From: an uncultured Collinsella sp.
Lineage (GTDB): Bacteria > Actinomycetota > Coriobacteriia > Coriobacteriales > Coriobacteriaceae
Assembly: GCA_902497025.1 (NCBI GenBank)
Contig: CABVDJ010000021.1
Span: forward strand, 1 to 40,066
Length of the DNA: 40,066 nucleotides
Direction of reading: 5' to 3'
A program made the position numbers and the translations under genes. The notes beneath the pieces were generated by a model that saw only the letters and a program-made list of their open reading frames with translations, was not told where the DNA came from and searched no databases. Of the stretch, positions 17,501-24,967 are shown piece by piece. The number at the start of each line of letters is the position of its first letter. Position 1 is the first letter of the stretch.

Positions 17501-19223
17501 CGTTGAGCAACGGGCGCTCCAGGCGAACCAACTGGCAGGCCGTGCGGGAGTCCTCGAGCAGGTTGCCGTGGTTGCCCAGGTAGAGCGTGGTCGAGGTGAC
17601 CATATGCTCGCGAAGGGCATCGATGGGCGGGTTCGTGACCTGGGCGAACAGCTGATAGAAGTAGTCAAAGAACGAACGCGTCTTCTTGGACAGGCAGGCC
17701 AGCGGCGCGTCGATGCCCATCGAGGCGAGCGGCGCCTTACCCTGCTGGGCCATGGGACGCACGACCTCGTCGACGTCATCCCAGTGGTAGCCGAGTTTAG
17801 CCATGCGCACGGCGGCGGGCACCTCGGCGTCCTCGGCGGGCGTTGCCGCGGCAGGCCTATCGAGCGCGTCGACGGTCAGCGTCTCCTCGGCAATCCAATC
17901 ACGGTAGGGCTTTTCCTTGGCGTAACGGGCGCGCAGCTCGTCGTTGTAGATGACGCGCCCGCGGGCAAAGTCGACCTCGAGCATCTGGCCCGGCCCCAGA
18001 CAGCCGCTCGTCAGGATGTTCTCGGGGCTCACCTCGATGGTGCCCACCTCGCTTGCCAGCATAAAGCGACCGTCGCGCGTCACATAGTAGCGGGCGGGAC
18101 GCAGGCCGTTACGGTCGAGGGCGGCACCCAGCGTGCGACCGTCGGTAAAGGCGATGGCCGCCGGGCCATCCCACGGCTCCATGAGCATGGACTGGTAAGC
18201 GTCGTAGGCGCGGCGCTCCTCACTCAGGCTGTCGTTGTGGTCCCACGGCTCGGGCAGCAACATGGACGCGGCACGCGTGAGCGGACGACCGTTCATGACC
18301 AAGAACTCAAGCACATTGTCCAGAATCGCGGAATCGGAGCCCTCGCGGTTGATGATGGGCATCACGCGCTCAAGATCGTGCTGCAGCACGGGGCTGTACA
18401 GGTTGGGTTCGCGGGCGCGAATCCAGTTGACGTTGCCCTTGAGGGTGTTGATCTCGCCGTTGTGGATGATAAAGCGGTTGGGGTGCGCGCGCTCCCAGCT
18501 GGGCGTGGTGTTGGTGGAGTAGCGCGAGTGGACGAGCGCCACGGCCGTCTTGACGGCGGCGTCGTTAAGATCGATGAAGAAGCGGCGCATCTGCGTGGCC
18601 ACAAGCATGCCCTTGTACACGATAGTGCGCGAGCTCATGGAGCACACGTAGAAGATCTTGTCGCGCAGGGCGAACTCGGCGTCGGCCTTCTTCTCGATGG
18701 TGCGGCGGCACACGTACAGGCGACGCTCAAAGGCATCGCCGGCGGGTGTGTCGTCCGGACGGCCCAGGAAGGCCTGCAGGATAGTAGGCATGCAGGCGCG
18801 GGCCGTCTCACCCAGGTCGTGCGGGTCGACGGGCACCTCGCGCCAAAAGAGCAGCGGCACGCCGGCCTCGGCGCAACCCTCCTCAAACACGCGGCGGGCG
18901 TCCTCTACGCCCTTGTCGTCCTGCGGAAAGAACAGCATGGCCACGCCATAGTCGCCCTCTGCCGGCAGAATCTGGCCGCACTTTTGAGCCTCTTTACGGA
19001 AAAAGTGATGCGGAACCTGGAACAGGATGCCAGCGCCGTCGCCAGTGTTCTTCTCGAGTCCCGTGCCGCCGCGGTGCTCCAAGTTGACCAGAATGGACAG
19101 CGCGTCGTCCAGAATCTGGTGATGGCGCTCACCGTTGATATCGGCAAGCGCGCCGATGCCACATGCATCGTGGTCGAATTCGGGGCGATAAAGGCCCTGC
19201 TGCTGAGCGGAATCTGCCTGCAT
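14526..19223 (-). CDS. gltB: Glutamate synthase large subunit
   Basis: ATG at 19221-19223 (minus), 1565 residues, the usual size. A class II glutamine amidotransferase domain starts at Cys21 (HDACGIG), so a 20-residue propeptide is expected to be removed to expose the catalytic cysteine. The central and FMN-binding synthase domains follow (PGEGGHLPGKKVYPWIAEVR; SPPPHHDIYSIEDLAELIFDL). The [3Fe-4S] cysteines lie in CQQDTCPAGIATQ and GFCGKPEH. The C-terminal domain is the glycine-rich beta-helix (GGLALILGEVGQNFAAGMTGG). The subunit releases ammonia from glutamine and channels it to 2-oxoglutarate. It is the first gene of the gltB-gltD operon. Confidence 0.97.
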   Translation of the reverse strand: MQADSAQQQGLYRPEFDHDACGIGALADINGERHHQILDDALSILVNLEHRGGTGLEKNTGDGAGILFQVPHHFFRKEAQKCGQILPAEGDYGVAMLFFPQDDKGVEDARRVFEEGCAEAGVPLLFWREVPVDPHDLGETARACMPTILQAFLGRPDDTPAGDAFERRLYVCRRTIEKKADAEFALRDKIFYVCSMSSRTIVYKGMLVATQMRRFFIDLNDAAVKTAVALVHSRYSTNTTPSWERAHPNRFIIHNGEINTLKGNVNWIRAREPNLYSPVLQHDLERVMPIINREGSDSAILDNVLEFLVMNGRPLTRAASMLLPEPWDHNDSLSEERRAYDAYQSMLMEPWDGPAAIAFTDGRTLGAALDRNGLRPARYYVTRDGRFMLASEVGTIEVSPENILTSGCLGPGQMLEVDFARGRVIYNDELRARYAKEKPYRDWIAEETLTVDALDRPAAATPAEDAEVPAAVRMAKLGYHWDDVDEVVRPMAQQGKAPLASMGIDAPLACLSKKTRSFFDYFYQLFAQVTNPPIDALREHMVTSTTLYLGNHGNLLEDSRTACQLVRLERPLLNEEEFERICAIDRVGFKTCRFRAVYRRDAGEGALQTALKQLAEDVEAAVRDGVNIVVLSDHAAAGEVPVPSLLAVGCVHNHLIRAGVRTFADIVVECGDAVSPHDFAALVGYSASGIYPYNAHACIRDLAARGDLDVTAEQGIANYNKAATAGIVSIMSKMGISTVQSYHSAQIFEAVGFTPEFVNAYFAGTVSRVGGMGVEDVEREQNERYDAALAILKSPAPDQLPTLGLTKWRPLGGEDHLIDQQTVYLLQTACREDSYDTFKEYSARLHRTGRAVRLRDLLDFDASGRTPVSLDEVEPALNIVRRFNTGAMSYGSISKEAHECMAIAMNRLHGRSNSGEGGEDPRRETPLANGDSKNSAIKQVASARFGVTSRYLCSAFEIQIKMAQGAKPGEGGHLPGKKVYPWIAEVRQSTPGIGLISPPPHHDIYSIEDLAELIFDLKNANPGARVSVKLVSEAGVGTIATGVAKGAADKILISGHNGGSGAAARDSIWHAGLPLELGLAEAQQTLLQNGLRSRVVLEADGKLMDGTDVAVACLLGAEEFGFATMPLISMGCLMQRDCQQDTCPAGIATQNCRLRRGFCGKPEHVEHFMLFVAEQLREVMASLGFRTIDEMVGHPECLRQIEVPGNRKANLLDLSPVLASATCEFGAHIPGADGRHFLPQMAADSELDKTLDSTLFVPYTADARAHLRPIRFRADIANVNRCVGTILGNAVTKAHPEGLPAGSITIDCDGSAGQSFGAFLPRGITLNVCGDANDYFGKGLSGGEVSVRPNPHATYKFDENIIVGNVAFFGATSGRGFINGLAGQRFAVRNSGATVVVEGCGNHGCEYMTGGLALILGEVGQNFAAGMTGGVAYVFDQYGTLGARVNHESVELKAPTAGELAQIRELIQEHVDATQSPRGIKLLYSFETMSKHFVKVIPTEYERVLAIVAAAEAVGKTHAQAEELAFDIVTDRASAADVARFDVAGGAVDAASVAASPVTSTKKEA

Positions 19224-19265
19224 CGCGATCCTCCCCTAGATATTTAGACAGTCAGTTGAATAGGC

Positions 19266-19324
19266 ATACTAGGAGCATCGCCGGCCCGTTGTGTTTCCCG
19301 CCCGTTTCGAAACAATCGCGTAAC
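19266..19324 (-). promoter_or_regulatory. gltB upstream region with possible GlnR-like half-sites
   Basis: Read on the minus strand, GTTAC (19320-19324) is followed by the palindrome GTTTCGAAAC (19304-19313) and a GAAAC 6 bp further (19293-19297). A TAGTAT (-10 candidate) lies at 19266-19271. GAAAC/GTNAC words at 6-bp spacing recall actinobacterial GlnR boxes, but the full pattern is not met. This is only a candidate nitrogen-control site. Confidence 0.2.
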
Positions 19325-19408
19325 GCACGCCCTATGAGTGGACACCGCCGACCTCAAGGGCGACAACAAGGGCCCCAGATTCGGCCTGTGAGCTCGCCGC
19401 TTCAAACA

Positions 19409-19623
19409 TCTCAATCTGTAACAGGAAGACCCAATTTCGACGACTAACTGTTACAGATTGAGATGTTTTCGAGAGACGGTTCCGAATGTCTCAATCTGTA
19501 ACACGAAGGGCCGGTTTTTGCAGCTAACTGTTACAGATCGAGATATTCCATAGGACCATTTCTTCCTGTCTTGATCTGTAACACCTAGACCCAATTTCCA
19601 TCCTTAGTTGTTACAGATCAAGA
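19409..19623. repeat. Alternating palindromic repeat array, locus E (3 units)
   Basis: Six elements start at 19409, 19449, 19489, 19529, 19569 and 19609; all five intervals are exactly 40 bp and orientation alternates. Variants include TCTTGATCTGTAACA at 19569. The array lies between the divergent gltB and mntH genes, ending about 45 bp before the mntH promoter candidate. Confidence 0.96.
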
Positions 19624-19667
19624 CATTTCGGTAATCCCCTTTCACCATCCTATTCAAATACAACAAT

Positions 19668-19696
19668 TTTGTTAGTCTTGGTTAACTTTTTAGCAT
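19668..19696 (+). promoter_or_regulatory. Candidate mntH promoter with DtxR/MntR-like sequence
   Basis: TTGTTA (19669-19674) and TAGCAT (19691-19696) could be -35 and -10 (16-bp spacer). The overlapping GTTAGTCTTGGTTAAC partly matches the TTAGGTTAG..CTAACCTAA pattern of DtxR-family operators. Manganese-responsive control of mntH by MntR is usual, so the position makes sense, but the match is weak. Confidence 0.3.
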
Positions 19697-19746
19697 AAAA
19701 CTGGTATCCTTTGCGGCGTCAAACAAACGGCACGCAGGAGCTCACC

Positions 19747-21003
19747 ATGCTCAACCATCTCAAACAACACTTTGGCTCGCACCGCACCGGAGGCCACGGA
19801 GGTCTGGATATCGCCCGGCATATCGGCCCCGGGCTGCTCGTGACCGTCGGCTTTATCGATCCGGGCAACTGGGCCTCCAACATGGCCGCCGGCTCGCAGT
19901 TTGGCTACGCGCTGCTGTGGATCGTCACGCTGTCCACGATCATGCTGATCGTCTTGCAGCACAACGCGGCGCACCTGGGCATCGCCACGGGCGCCTGCCT
20001 TGCCGAGGCCACGACCCGCTTTCTCCCCCGCTTCGTTGGGCGCACGGTGCTCGCCAGTGCCTATCTCGCGACCATCGCCACCGCCATGGCCGAAGTCCTG
20101 GGTGGCGCGATTGCCCTTCAAATGCTCTTTGGGCTGCCCGTGCGCGCGGGCTGCGTCATCGTGGCGGCAGTATCGATGGCGATGCTCATGACGAGCTCCT
20201 ACAAGCGCGCCGAGCGATGGATCATCGCCTTCGTAGGCGTGGTAGGACTCTCGTTTTTGGCTGAGCTCACGCTGGTCAAGGTCGACTGGCCGCAGGCCGC
20301 CGCAAGCTGGATCACACCCAGTATGCCCACCGGCTCGGCCGCGATTATCGTAAGTGTCCTAGGCGCGGTCGTTATGCCTCACAACCTCTTCCTGCACTCC
20401 GAGGTCATCCAATCCATGCACTTCGAAGGCCAAGGCGAGCAGGTTATCGAGGAACGTCTGCGCTACGAGCTCTTCGACACGCTCTTTTCGATGGGCGTGG
20501 GCTGGGCAATCAACTCGGCCATGGTCATCCTGGCCGCAACGACCTTCTTTGCGCACGGCATGGTCGTAGACGACCTCGCCGTCGCAGCGGCCACGCTCTC
20601 CCCCATTCTGGGCCCGGCAAGCTCGACCATCTTTGCCGTGGCGCTGCTATTTGCGGGGCTCTCGAGTAGTGTGACGGCGGGCATGGCGGCGGGCACCATC
20701 ACCGCGGGCATGTTCTACGAGGAATATGACATCCACGACCGACATTCCTCGATCGGAGTGGCGGCCTGTTTCGTCGGCGCAGTGGCGGCGTGCCTGGTCG
20801 TCCCGAATCCTTTTGAGGGTCTCATTTGGAGTCAGGCGCTGCTGTCGCTTCAGCTGCCGATTACGGTCTTTGTGCTCATACGGCTCACCAGCTCAGCCCG
20901 CGTTATGGGCAAATACGCCAACTCGCGCCCGCTCAACGCGCTGCTCGTAGGGATCGGCGTCATCGTGACGATTCTCGACATCGTGCTGCTAACGGGGATG
21001 TAA
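19747..21003 (+). CDS. mntH: NRAMP-family Mn2+/metal transporter
   Basis: The start is ATG 19747 after CAGGAG; an upstream TTG in frame lacks a site. The 418-residue polytopic protein has the NRAMP metal-site motif GFIDPGNWASNMAAGS in helix 1 (DPGN) and MPHNLFLHS in helix 6. About 11 hydrophobic segments are visible. NRAMP carriers import Mn2+ and other divalent metals with protons across the cytoplasmic membrane. The gene is monocistronic, flanked by repeat array E upstream and a decayed single repeat unit downstream, and convergent with the rubredoxin gene. Confidence 0.94.
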   Translation: MLNHLKQHFGSHRTGGHGGLDIARHIGPGLLVTVGFIDPGNWASNMAAGSQFGYALLWIVTLSTIMLIVLQHNAAHLGIATGACLAEATTRFLPRFVGRTVLASAYLATIATAMAEVLGGAIALQMLFGLPVRAGCVIVAAVSMAMLMTSSYKRAERWIIAFVGVVGLSFLAELTLVKVDWPQAAASWITPSMPTGSAAIIVSVLGAVVMPHNLFLHSEVIQSMHFEGQGEQVIEERLRYELFDTLFSMGVGWAINSAMVILAATTFFAHGMVVDDLAVAAATLSPILGPASSTIFAVALLFAGLSSSVTAGMAAGTITAGMFYEEYDIHDRHSSIGVAACFVGAVAACLVVPNPFEGLIWSQALLSLQLPITVFVLIRLTSSARVMGKYANSRPLNALLVGIGVIVTILDIVLLTGM

Positions 21004-21033
21004 TTGGGATGGCGTGACTGTCCAGATATAACG

Positions 21034-21080
21034 TCTTAATCTGTAACACGTGAGACCGTTTTAAACCGTCAGATAAATCA
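21034..21080. repeat. Decayed single repeat unit, locus F
   Basis: One forward element, TCTTAATCTGTAACA (21034-21048), lies 31 bp past the mntH stop. The expected reverse partner is present only as a degenerate CGTCAGATAAATC (from 21067). It looks like a relic of the array family. Confidence 0.7.
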
Positions 21081-21081
21081 A

Positions 21082-21115
21082 AAGGGTCCCGGCCGAGAAT
21101 TCGACCGGGACCCTT
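21082..21115 (-). terminator. Intrinsic terminator of the rubredoxin gene
   Basis: A 15-bp stem with one mismatch (21082-21096 with 21101-21115, core AAGGGTCCCGG / CCGGGACCCTT) has a 4-nt loop. On the minus strand it is followed by TTTTGATTTATC. It lies 39 bp after the rubredoxin stop codon and may also stop mntH transcription. Confidence 0.85.
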
Positions 21116-21154
21116 GGACAGAGCTATGTTCGGCTTTCGCCGTGTGCCTGCGAG

Positions 21155-21298
21155 TTACTCCTCGACGAGCTCAAACTGATCGGGACCGACGCCGCACACC
21201 GGGCACACGTAGTCCTCGGGCAGCTCGGGCGTGTCGACCTCAACCTCGTAACCGCAAACGGTGCACACAAACTTATACGTCTTCTTCTCCTCAGCCAT
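21155..21298 (-). CDS. Rubredoxin
   Basis: A 47-residue product (start at CAT 21296-21298, after GAGAGGAGAAC) with the rubredoxin iron site: KFVCTVCGYEVEV near the start and DYVCPVCGVGPDQFELVEE at the end. The four cysteines bind one iron, giving a small one-electron carrier in the cytoplasm. Rubredoxins in anaerobes feed flavodiiron proteins, rubrerythrins or superoxide reductase. The flavin reductase-like gene just upstream on the same strand is a likely partner. The loop between the knuckles is shorter than in classical 52-54-residue rubredoxins, matching the short rubredoxin-like group. Confidence 0.92.
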   Translation of the reverse strand: MAEEKKTYKFVCTVCGYEVEVDTPELPEDYVCPVCGVGPDQFELVEE

Positions 21299-21341
21299 GA
21301 TGTTCTCCTCTCGAACGTGACTGCTGGTGTACTTACTTATT

Positions 21342-21369
21342 AGTATATATTCTCAATAACATAATGCAA
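21342..21369 (-). promoter_or_regulatory. Rubredoxin promoter candidate
   Basis: On the minus strand TTGCAT (21364-21369) and TATACT (21342-21347) are spaced by 16 bp. The surrounding TTATT…AATAA forms an AT-rich imperfect dyad over the -10 region that could bind a PerR/Fur-like regulator, which is speculative. This gives rubredoxin its own transcript apart from the upstream gene. Confidence 0.5.
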
Positions 21370-21386
21370 GTATTTTTAGAACATTT

Positions 21387-21890
21387 CTAGCCTTGATACG
21401 ACGAGGCTTTGGGCGGCGTCTTGCCCTTTAGCACCTTGTGATAGTAGTCGTACGTCAGCGGCGTCTCGTCGCTCAGGCGCTCGGCATCCTCGACCTCGCC
21501 AATAAACAGCAGATGCGTGCCCACATCCACAGTGTCGATCAAACGGCAGCTAAACAGGGCCGCCGCGTGCTCGGGCACATAGGGCATGCCCAGAGCCGTC
21601 TCGCGGGTCTCGTATTTGGCAAACTTGTCATAATCGCTGCTGGTGCGGAACCCAAAGTTACCGATGTAGAGCATGTCGGCGGTCTGATCGATCACGGTCA
21701 GCGCGAACGCTTTGGCCGATGCGATGACGCCCGAGGTGACATTGTCCTTGTTCACGGCAACCGAAATACGCGGCGGCATGGACGTCACCTGCACCGCAGT
21801 GTTGATGACGCAGCCGGCGCGCAGCCCGTCTGCCGCGGCGCTCACCACGTACAGGCCACTCGGCATGGTAAAGAACGCAGTTTTGTCCAT
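21387..21890 (-). CDS. Flavin reductase-like FMN-binding protein
   Basis: The start is ATG at 21888-21890 (minus) with GGGGAG about 8 bp upstream; 167 residues. The flavin reductase (DIM6/NTAB) pattern is clear. It runs from MPSGLYVVSAAADGLRAGCVINTAVQVTSMPPRISVAVNKDN, through ALTVIDQTADM and FSCRLIDTVDVGTHLLFIGEV, to PLTYDYYHKVLKGKTPPKA. The family binds FMN and moves electrons between NAD(P)H or rubredoxin and oxygen- or ferric-type acceptors. The domain also occurs fused to rubredoxin in high-molecular-weight rubredoxins of anaerobes. Here the same two parts are separate, adjacent, co-oriented genes, so a shared redox role in oxidative stress defence is a reasonable inference. Confidence 0.88.
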   Translation of the reverse strand: MDKTAFFTMPSGLYVVSAAADGLRAGCVINTAVQVTSMPPRISVAVNKDNVTSGVIASAKAFALTVIDQTADMLYIGNFGFRTSSDYDKFAKYETRETALGMPYVPEHAAALFSCRLIDTVDVGTHLLFIGEVEDAERLSDETPLTYDYYHKVLKGKTPPKASSYQG

Positions 21891-21944
21891 AACGATCACT
21901 CCCCTAGCTCGGGTTGGAACCTCATGAATGTATGTACCCACAAA

Positions 21945-21975
21945 AAAGGCGGCACCCATAACGGACGCCGCCTTT
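21945..21975 (-). terminator. Intrinsic terminator downstream of smpB
   Basis: AAAGGCGGC (21945-21953) pairs with GCCGCCTTT (21967-21975). On the minus strand the stem is followed by TTTTTTGTG. It ends the TPR-smpB transcript. Confidence 0.85.
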
Positions 21976-22017
21976 GAGACATATGTGTCAGAACAGTAAG
22001 AAAGATAAGACGCCCGC

Positions 22018-22084
22018 AGTTGCGGTGAAATAGGGACTGAATAGCCCCTCAAACAGGCAAAACAGTCCGTATCTCACCGCAACT
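22018..22084. repeat. 67-bp palindromic element, copy 2
   Basis: Arms 22018-22039 and 22063-22084 (22 bp, two mismatches) begin AGTTGCGGTGAAATA, with a 23-bp loop. It sits 12 bp past the smpB stop codon and before the smpB terminator. Confidence 0.95.
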
Positions 22085-22096
22085 TATATAGAGCGC

Positions 22097-22567
22097 CTAC
22101 CGGTTGCGTTCCTTGAGGGCGCGGTCGATCTCGCGTTGGACATCACGCTTGGCCATGTCCTCGCGCTTGTCGTAGAGCTTCTTGCCACGACCCAGACCCA
22201 GCAGCAGCTTTACGCGGCCGTCGGTATTAAAGTAGAGCTCCAACGGAACCAGCGCATAACCACGGTTGCGAAGTTTGCCGTCAAGAAAGTCGATCTCCTT
22301 GCGGTGCAGCAGCAGACGACGCCGACGGTCGGGATCGCGATTCCACACGCCACCATGGCTATAAGGGTGGATATGCAGTCCGACGAGCCAGCACTCGCCG
22401 CCACGAATCAGCGCAAAAGTGTCAGTGATCTGACAGGCGCGCTCGCGAATCGACTTGACCTCGGTGCCGCTCAGCTCAATACCGCACTCAAACGTCTCAT
22501 CGATAAAGTACTCGTGATGTGCCGAGCGATTCTTGGAAATGAGTTTGCGCTCGCGCTTACTGGGCAT
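22097..22567 (-). CDS. smpB: SsrA (tmRNA)-binding protein
   Basis: ATG at 22565-22567 (minus), 156 residues, the standard size. It has the family's N-terminal KLISKNRSAHHEYFIDETFECGIELSGTEVKSIR. The conserved NRDPDRRRRLLLHRKEI region and the basic C-terminal tail KLYDKREDMAKRDVQREI follow. SmpB escorts tmRNA to stalled ribosomes for trans-translation; the tail senses the empty mRNA channel. Its start overlaps the end of the TPR gene by 11 bp, implying translational coupling. The tmRNA gene itself is not in this window. Confidence 0.96.
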   Translation of the reverse strand: MPSKRERKLISKNRSAHHEYFIDETFECGIELSGTEVKSIRERACQITDTFALIRGGECWLVGLHIHPYSHGGVWNRDPDRRRRLLLHRKEIDFLDGKLRNRGYALVPLELYFNTDGRVKLLLGLGRGKKLYDKREDMAKRDVQREIDRALKERNR

Positions 22568-23474
22568 CGCCGGCCTCCTTGGCGCCATCGGAACCCTTGC
22601 CCGTAGCTTCGCGCTTTGCCTTGCGCTCGGCATTGAGCTCGGCATCGCTCTCGCGCACCAGTTTGATAATCGCCGCGCAGGCTTCCTCGCCCACCAAGTC
22701 ACGAGCACGCACCGTCAGGCGCGTCGCCTCCTGCTTGTCGCCGTCGCTTGCAGCATCGGTCGCGCACATAATCAGGCAGATGGCAATCTCGGCCGAAGGC
22801 GAGGTCGGAACGCCTTGCAGGGCCAGTTCACCCATCACGTGCTCGTCGCTCTCCTCGGCGGCATCCGGATAGGTAGTATGGATCTTGTTGAGCAGGCGCG
22901 TCGTATGCGCATCGTTGGGCGCCAGGCGCAGCGCCAGACGCGCGCAGCCCACGGCAGCCGAAATGTTCTCGGTCTCGGGCTCCAAGAAGTACTGTCCCAG
23001 ATTGGCGTAAGCGCGGGCGGCGCACTTGCCATCGCTTGCACGCTCCAGCACCGAAAACGAGAGCGATGCCCATTCCTGCTTGTCTTCGAGTGCGCGGAAC
23101 AGCTCGGCCAAATCCAAGCGATAGTTGCAGTTCATGGGGTCCCAACGCACAGCCTGCATCAGGGCATTGCGAGCGCTCACATAATCCTGCTGGCGAATGT
23201 AGGCAAACGCCATGTCAGAGTACAGGCGGTCAAACGGCACCTCGACCTGCACGAGCTCGCGCGGATCCTTCTCCACGCGGCGATAGGCCAAGCGCTCAAA
23301 CTTGCTATCGAAGCTAAAGTATTGGCGCTTCTCCTCCGTCTTGCACTCGGCGTCGATATACTCCTCGGCGAGCTCCACCAGGCGCTCCAGCAGCGGCGTC
23401 GCCGTAGCCAGGTCGCCCTGCGCCAGATAGTTCTCGGCATACGTGATGTCTTGCAAGCTGATGGGCAGGTCCAT
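22557..23474 (-). CDS. TPR-repeat protein, unknown role
   Basis: ATG at 23472-23474 (minus) after GAGGAG; 305 residues. Helix-turn-helix repeats with the TPR spacing are seen: ENYLAQGDLATATPLLERLVEL, DMAFAYIRQQDYVSARNALMQAVRWDP, and AYANLGQYFLEPET…LALRLAP. A charged Lys/Ala/Glu tail ends the protein. There is no signal peptide. TPR proteins are scaffolds for protein contacts; the partner is unknown. Its stop codon lies inside smpB (11-bp overlap), and two tRNA genes are upstream on the same strand. Confidence 0.82.
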   Translation of the reverse strand: MDLPISLQDITYAENYLAQGDLATATPLLERLVELAEEYIDAECKTEEKRQYFSFDSKFERLAYRRVEKDPRELVQVEVPFDRLYSDMAFAYIRQQDYVSARNALMQAVRWDPMNCNYRLDLAELFRALEDKQEWASLSFSVLERASDGKCAARAYANLGQYFLEPETENISAAVGCARLALRLAPNDAHTTRLLNKIHTTYPDAAEESDEHVMGELALQGVPTSPSAEIAICLIMCATDAASDGDKQEATRLTVRARDLVGEEACAAIIKLVRESDAELNAERKAKREATGKGSDGAKEAGDAQ

Positions 23475-23531
23475 GACAACTCCTCGGTCCAGGCGGCAGA
23501 CTCAACGCGCCTTAAACATCGGTCAATACAC

Positions 23532-23559
23532 AAAACCCGGGTCTCTTACGAGGCCCGGG
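23532..23559 (-). terminator. Terminator after the tRNA-Glu gene
   Basis: CCCGGG (23536-23541 and 23554-23559) with additional CTC/GAG pairs forms a stem. On the minus strand it is followed by TTTTGTG. It lies 11 bp past the tRNA-Glu 3' end. Confidence 0.75.
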
Positions 23560-23569
23560 CGTTCAATTT

Positions 23570-23646
23570 TGGTAGCCCGTACCAGATTCGAACTGGTGAT
23601 CTCCGCCTTGAGAGGGCGGCGTCCTAAACCGCTAGACGAACGGGCC
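23570..23646 (-). tRNA. tRNA-Glu (anticodon CTC)
   Basis: 77 nt on the minus strand including an encoded CCA. Acceptor GGCCCGT pairs with ACGGGCT (one G-T at the end). The anticodon stem is CCGCC/GGCGG with loop CTCTCAA, giving CTC. The T loop is TTCGAAT in stem CCAG…CTGG. It decodes GAG. Confidence 0.95.
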
Positions 23647-23663
23647 ATATGTAGCAAATGCAA

Positions 23664-23737
23664 TGGCTGGGATGGAGGGAGTCGAACCCCCATTGACGGA
23701 ACCAGAATCCGCTGTCCTGCCATTAGACGACATCCCA
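23664..23737 (-). tRNA. tRNA-Gln (anticodon CTG)
   Basis: 74 nt on the minus strand including an encoded CCA. Acceptor TGGGATG pairs with CATCCCA; U1-A72 and discriminator G73 are typical of tRNA-Gln. The anticodon loop is TTCTGGT, giving CTG. It decodes CAG. It lies 17 bp upstream of tRNA-Glu, probably co-transcribed. Confidence 0.95.
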
Positions 23738-24002
23738 ATGACTGCATCGCTGCGCTCGGCTGTGCCTTTGCGCAAGAAAGAAATATACGGGAAGTCCCGC
23801 CGTGACGCAAGCCCTAATTTTGACTTTTTTGAAATTCAGTCAAATACGGCCAACACGTGAAGGACCTGTGAAGCACCAGCGACACGTACGGCGCCAAAGC
23901 CCGTAAAACATCCCACATCTACCGCTGGTAGATTACAACAATGCGGCACTCACGGCTGATGGCACAATCGAACCGTCATCATTGCACGGATATCGAGGCG
24001 CC

Positions 24003-24413
24003 ATGGACGAAGAGCTTGATTACCTATGGGAGACCCTGGGCCTCGAGATCACTGCTGACCTTTGGCCCGAACGGGACAAAATCCATCCCACACTGCGCCC
24101 CGCCATCACGGTGATGCAGGCAAAATACCGCCGTGCATCCTTTTTGATCATGCGGGTGTCATGGCACGCGGGACTCCCCGACCTTAAGCGAATCCAGGCA
24201 AGCCTCGTCGAGCTGTCCGGTATGCCGACCGTCATATCCGAGGCGCACCTGGAGCAGCGCCAGCGCGAGCGACTGCAACAGCAGCGGATTCCCTTTATCT
24301 GCCCCGGCGTTCAGGCATATCTGCCCTTTATGGACGAGGAGTACTGGAGCGGCAAGCCCAACAAGCACGTAAAGGTCTACGATCCGCACGAATGGGCGCG
24401 GCTGGCGGACTGA
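24003..24413 (+). CDS. Small conserved protein resembling a MarR-associated N-terminal domain
   Basis: The start is taken at ATG 24003 (GAGG 4 bp upstream, close); an earlier in-frame ATG at 23982 is possible. The 136-residue protein contains SLVELSGMPTVISEA, then RQRERLQQQRIPFICPGVQAYLPFM. This recalls the pattern (…IPFIVPGKQLYLPFL…) in the N-terminal part of a group of Firmicutes MarR-annotated regulators; I know this only from memory. No winged-helix DNA-binding domain follows, so if related this is a stand-alone or truncated version. It is convergent with the ArsC-like gene and shares a hairpin with it. Confidence 0.65.
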   Translation: MDEELDYLWETLGLEITADLWPERDKIHPTLRPAITVMQAKYRRASFLIMRVSWHAGLPDLKRIQASLVELSGMPTVISEAHLEQRQRERLQQQRIPFICPGVQAYLPFMDEEYWSGKPNKHVKVYDPHEWARLAD

Positions 24414-24430
24414 CTGGGGCAGGCCCGCCG

Positions 24431-24480
24431 GCGGAAAGTGCGTCCCACCCTGAGCACTCAAAACGGGTCGCACTTTCCGC
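24431..24480. terminator. Palindrome between convergent genes
   Basis: 16-bp arms (24431-24446 and 24465-24480) beginning GCGGAAAGTGCG pair with one mismatch around an 18-nt loop. The element sits between a plus and a minus gene end (17 and 5 bp away). No T-run follows on either strand. It probably works as a shared 3' hairpin and may be a single copy of another repeat family. Confidence 0.6.
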
Positions 24481-24485
24481 AGCCG

Positions 24486-24845
24486 CTACAGCAACGCCTC
24501 GGCCCAAGCCGCTTCCCTAAAGCCGGGAATCGCAAAGTCGTCGCCCACCAGCAGCGGACGCTTGACCAGTATGCCGTCGGTCGCCAGCAGCTCGTAGCAC
24601 TCCCGATCCGTCATGCCCGCATCCAGACGCGCCTTCAGGCCCAGCTCTCGATATTTCATGCCCGACGAATTAAAGAAGCGCCGCACCGGCAGCCCCGAAC
24701 GAGCAATCCAGGTCGCAAGCTCATCAGCCGTGGGATTGTCCAAAACGATATCGCGGTCGATATACTCTACCCCATGTTCGTCCAGCCATGCCTTGGCCTT
24801 CTTACAAGTCGAGCACTTGGGATATTCAACAAACAATACCGCCAT
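24486..24845 (-). CDS. ArsC/Spx-family thioredoxin-fold protein
   Basis: The start is ATG at 24843-24845 (minus) after AAAGGAAAT; 119 residues. It opens MAVLFVEYPKCSTCKKAKAW, a CxxC site at the start of a thioredoxin fold. It continues with the ArsC-family features DNPTADELATWI, RRFFNSSGMKYRELGL and VKRPLLV. Members include glutaredoxin-linked arsenate reductases, YffB and Spx. Lacking Spx-specific residues that I can verify and with no arsenic genes nearby, it is best called an arsenate reductase-family protein of unknown substrate. A monocistronic transcript is likely. Confidence 0.88.
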   Translation of the reverse strand: MAVLFVEYPKCSTCKKAKAWLDEHGVEYIDRDIVLDNPTADELATWIARSGLPVRRFFNSSGMKYRELGLKARLDAGMTDRECYELLATDGILVKRPLLVGDDFAIPGFREAAWAEALL

Positions 24846-24967
24846 GGGATTTCCTTTCTTAGAGAAAACAGGTGTCTGGAAAACTGCACATCGACGACCA
24901 CTCGCGATTGCAGCCGTTATTGTAGTCAATGTCGAAGCATAGGCAGTCGCGATGTCTCGTCTTAAGG

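Noticed and set aside
22018..22096. tmRNA (ssrA) gene next to smpB
   Set aside because: The space after smpB is filled by a 67-bp palindrome and a terminator; no tRNA-like ends or tag reading frame are visible in the window.
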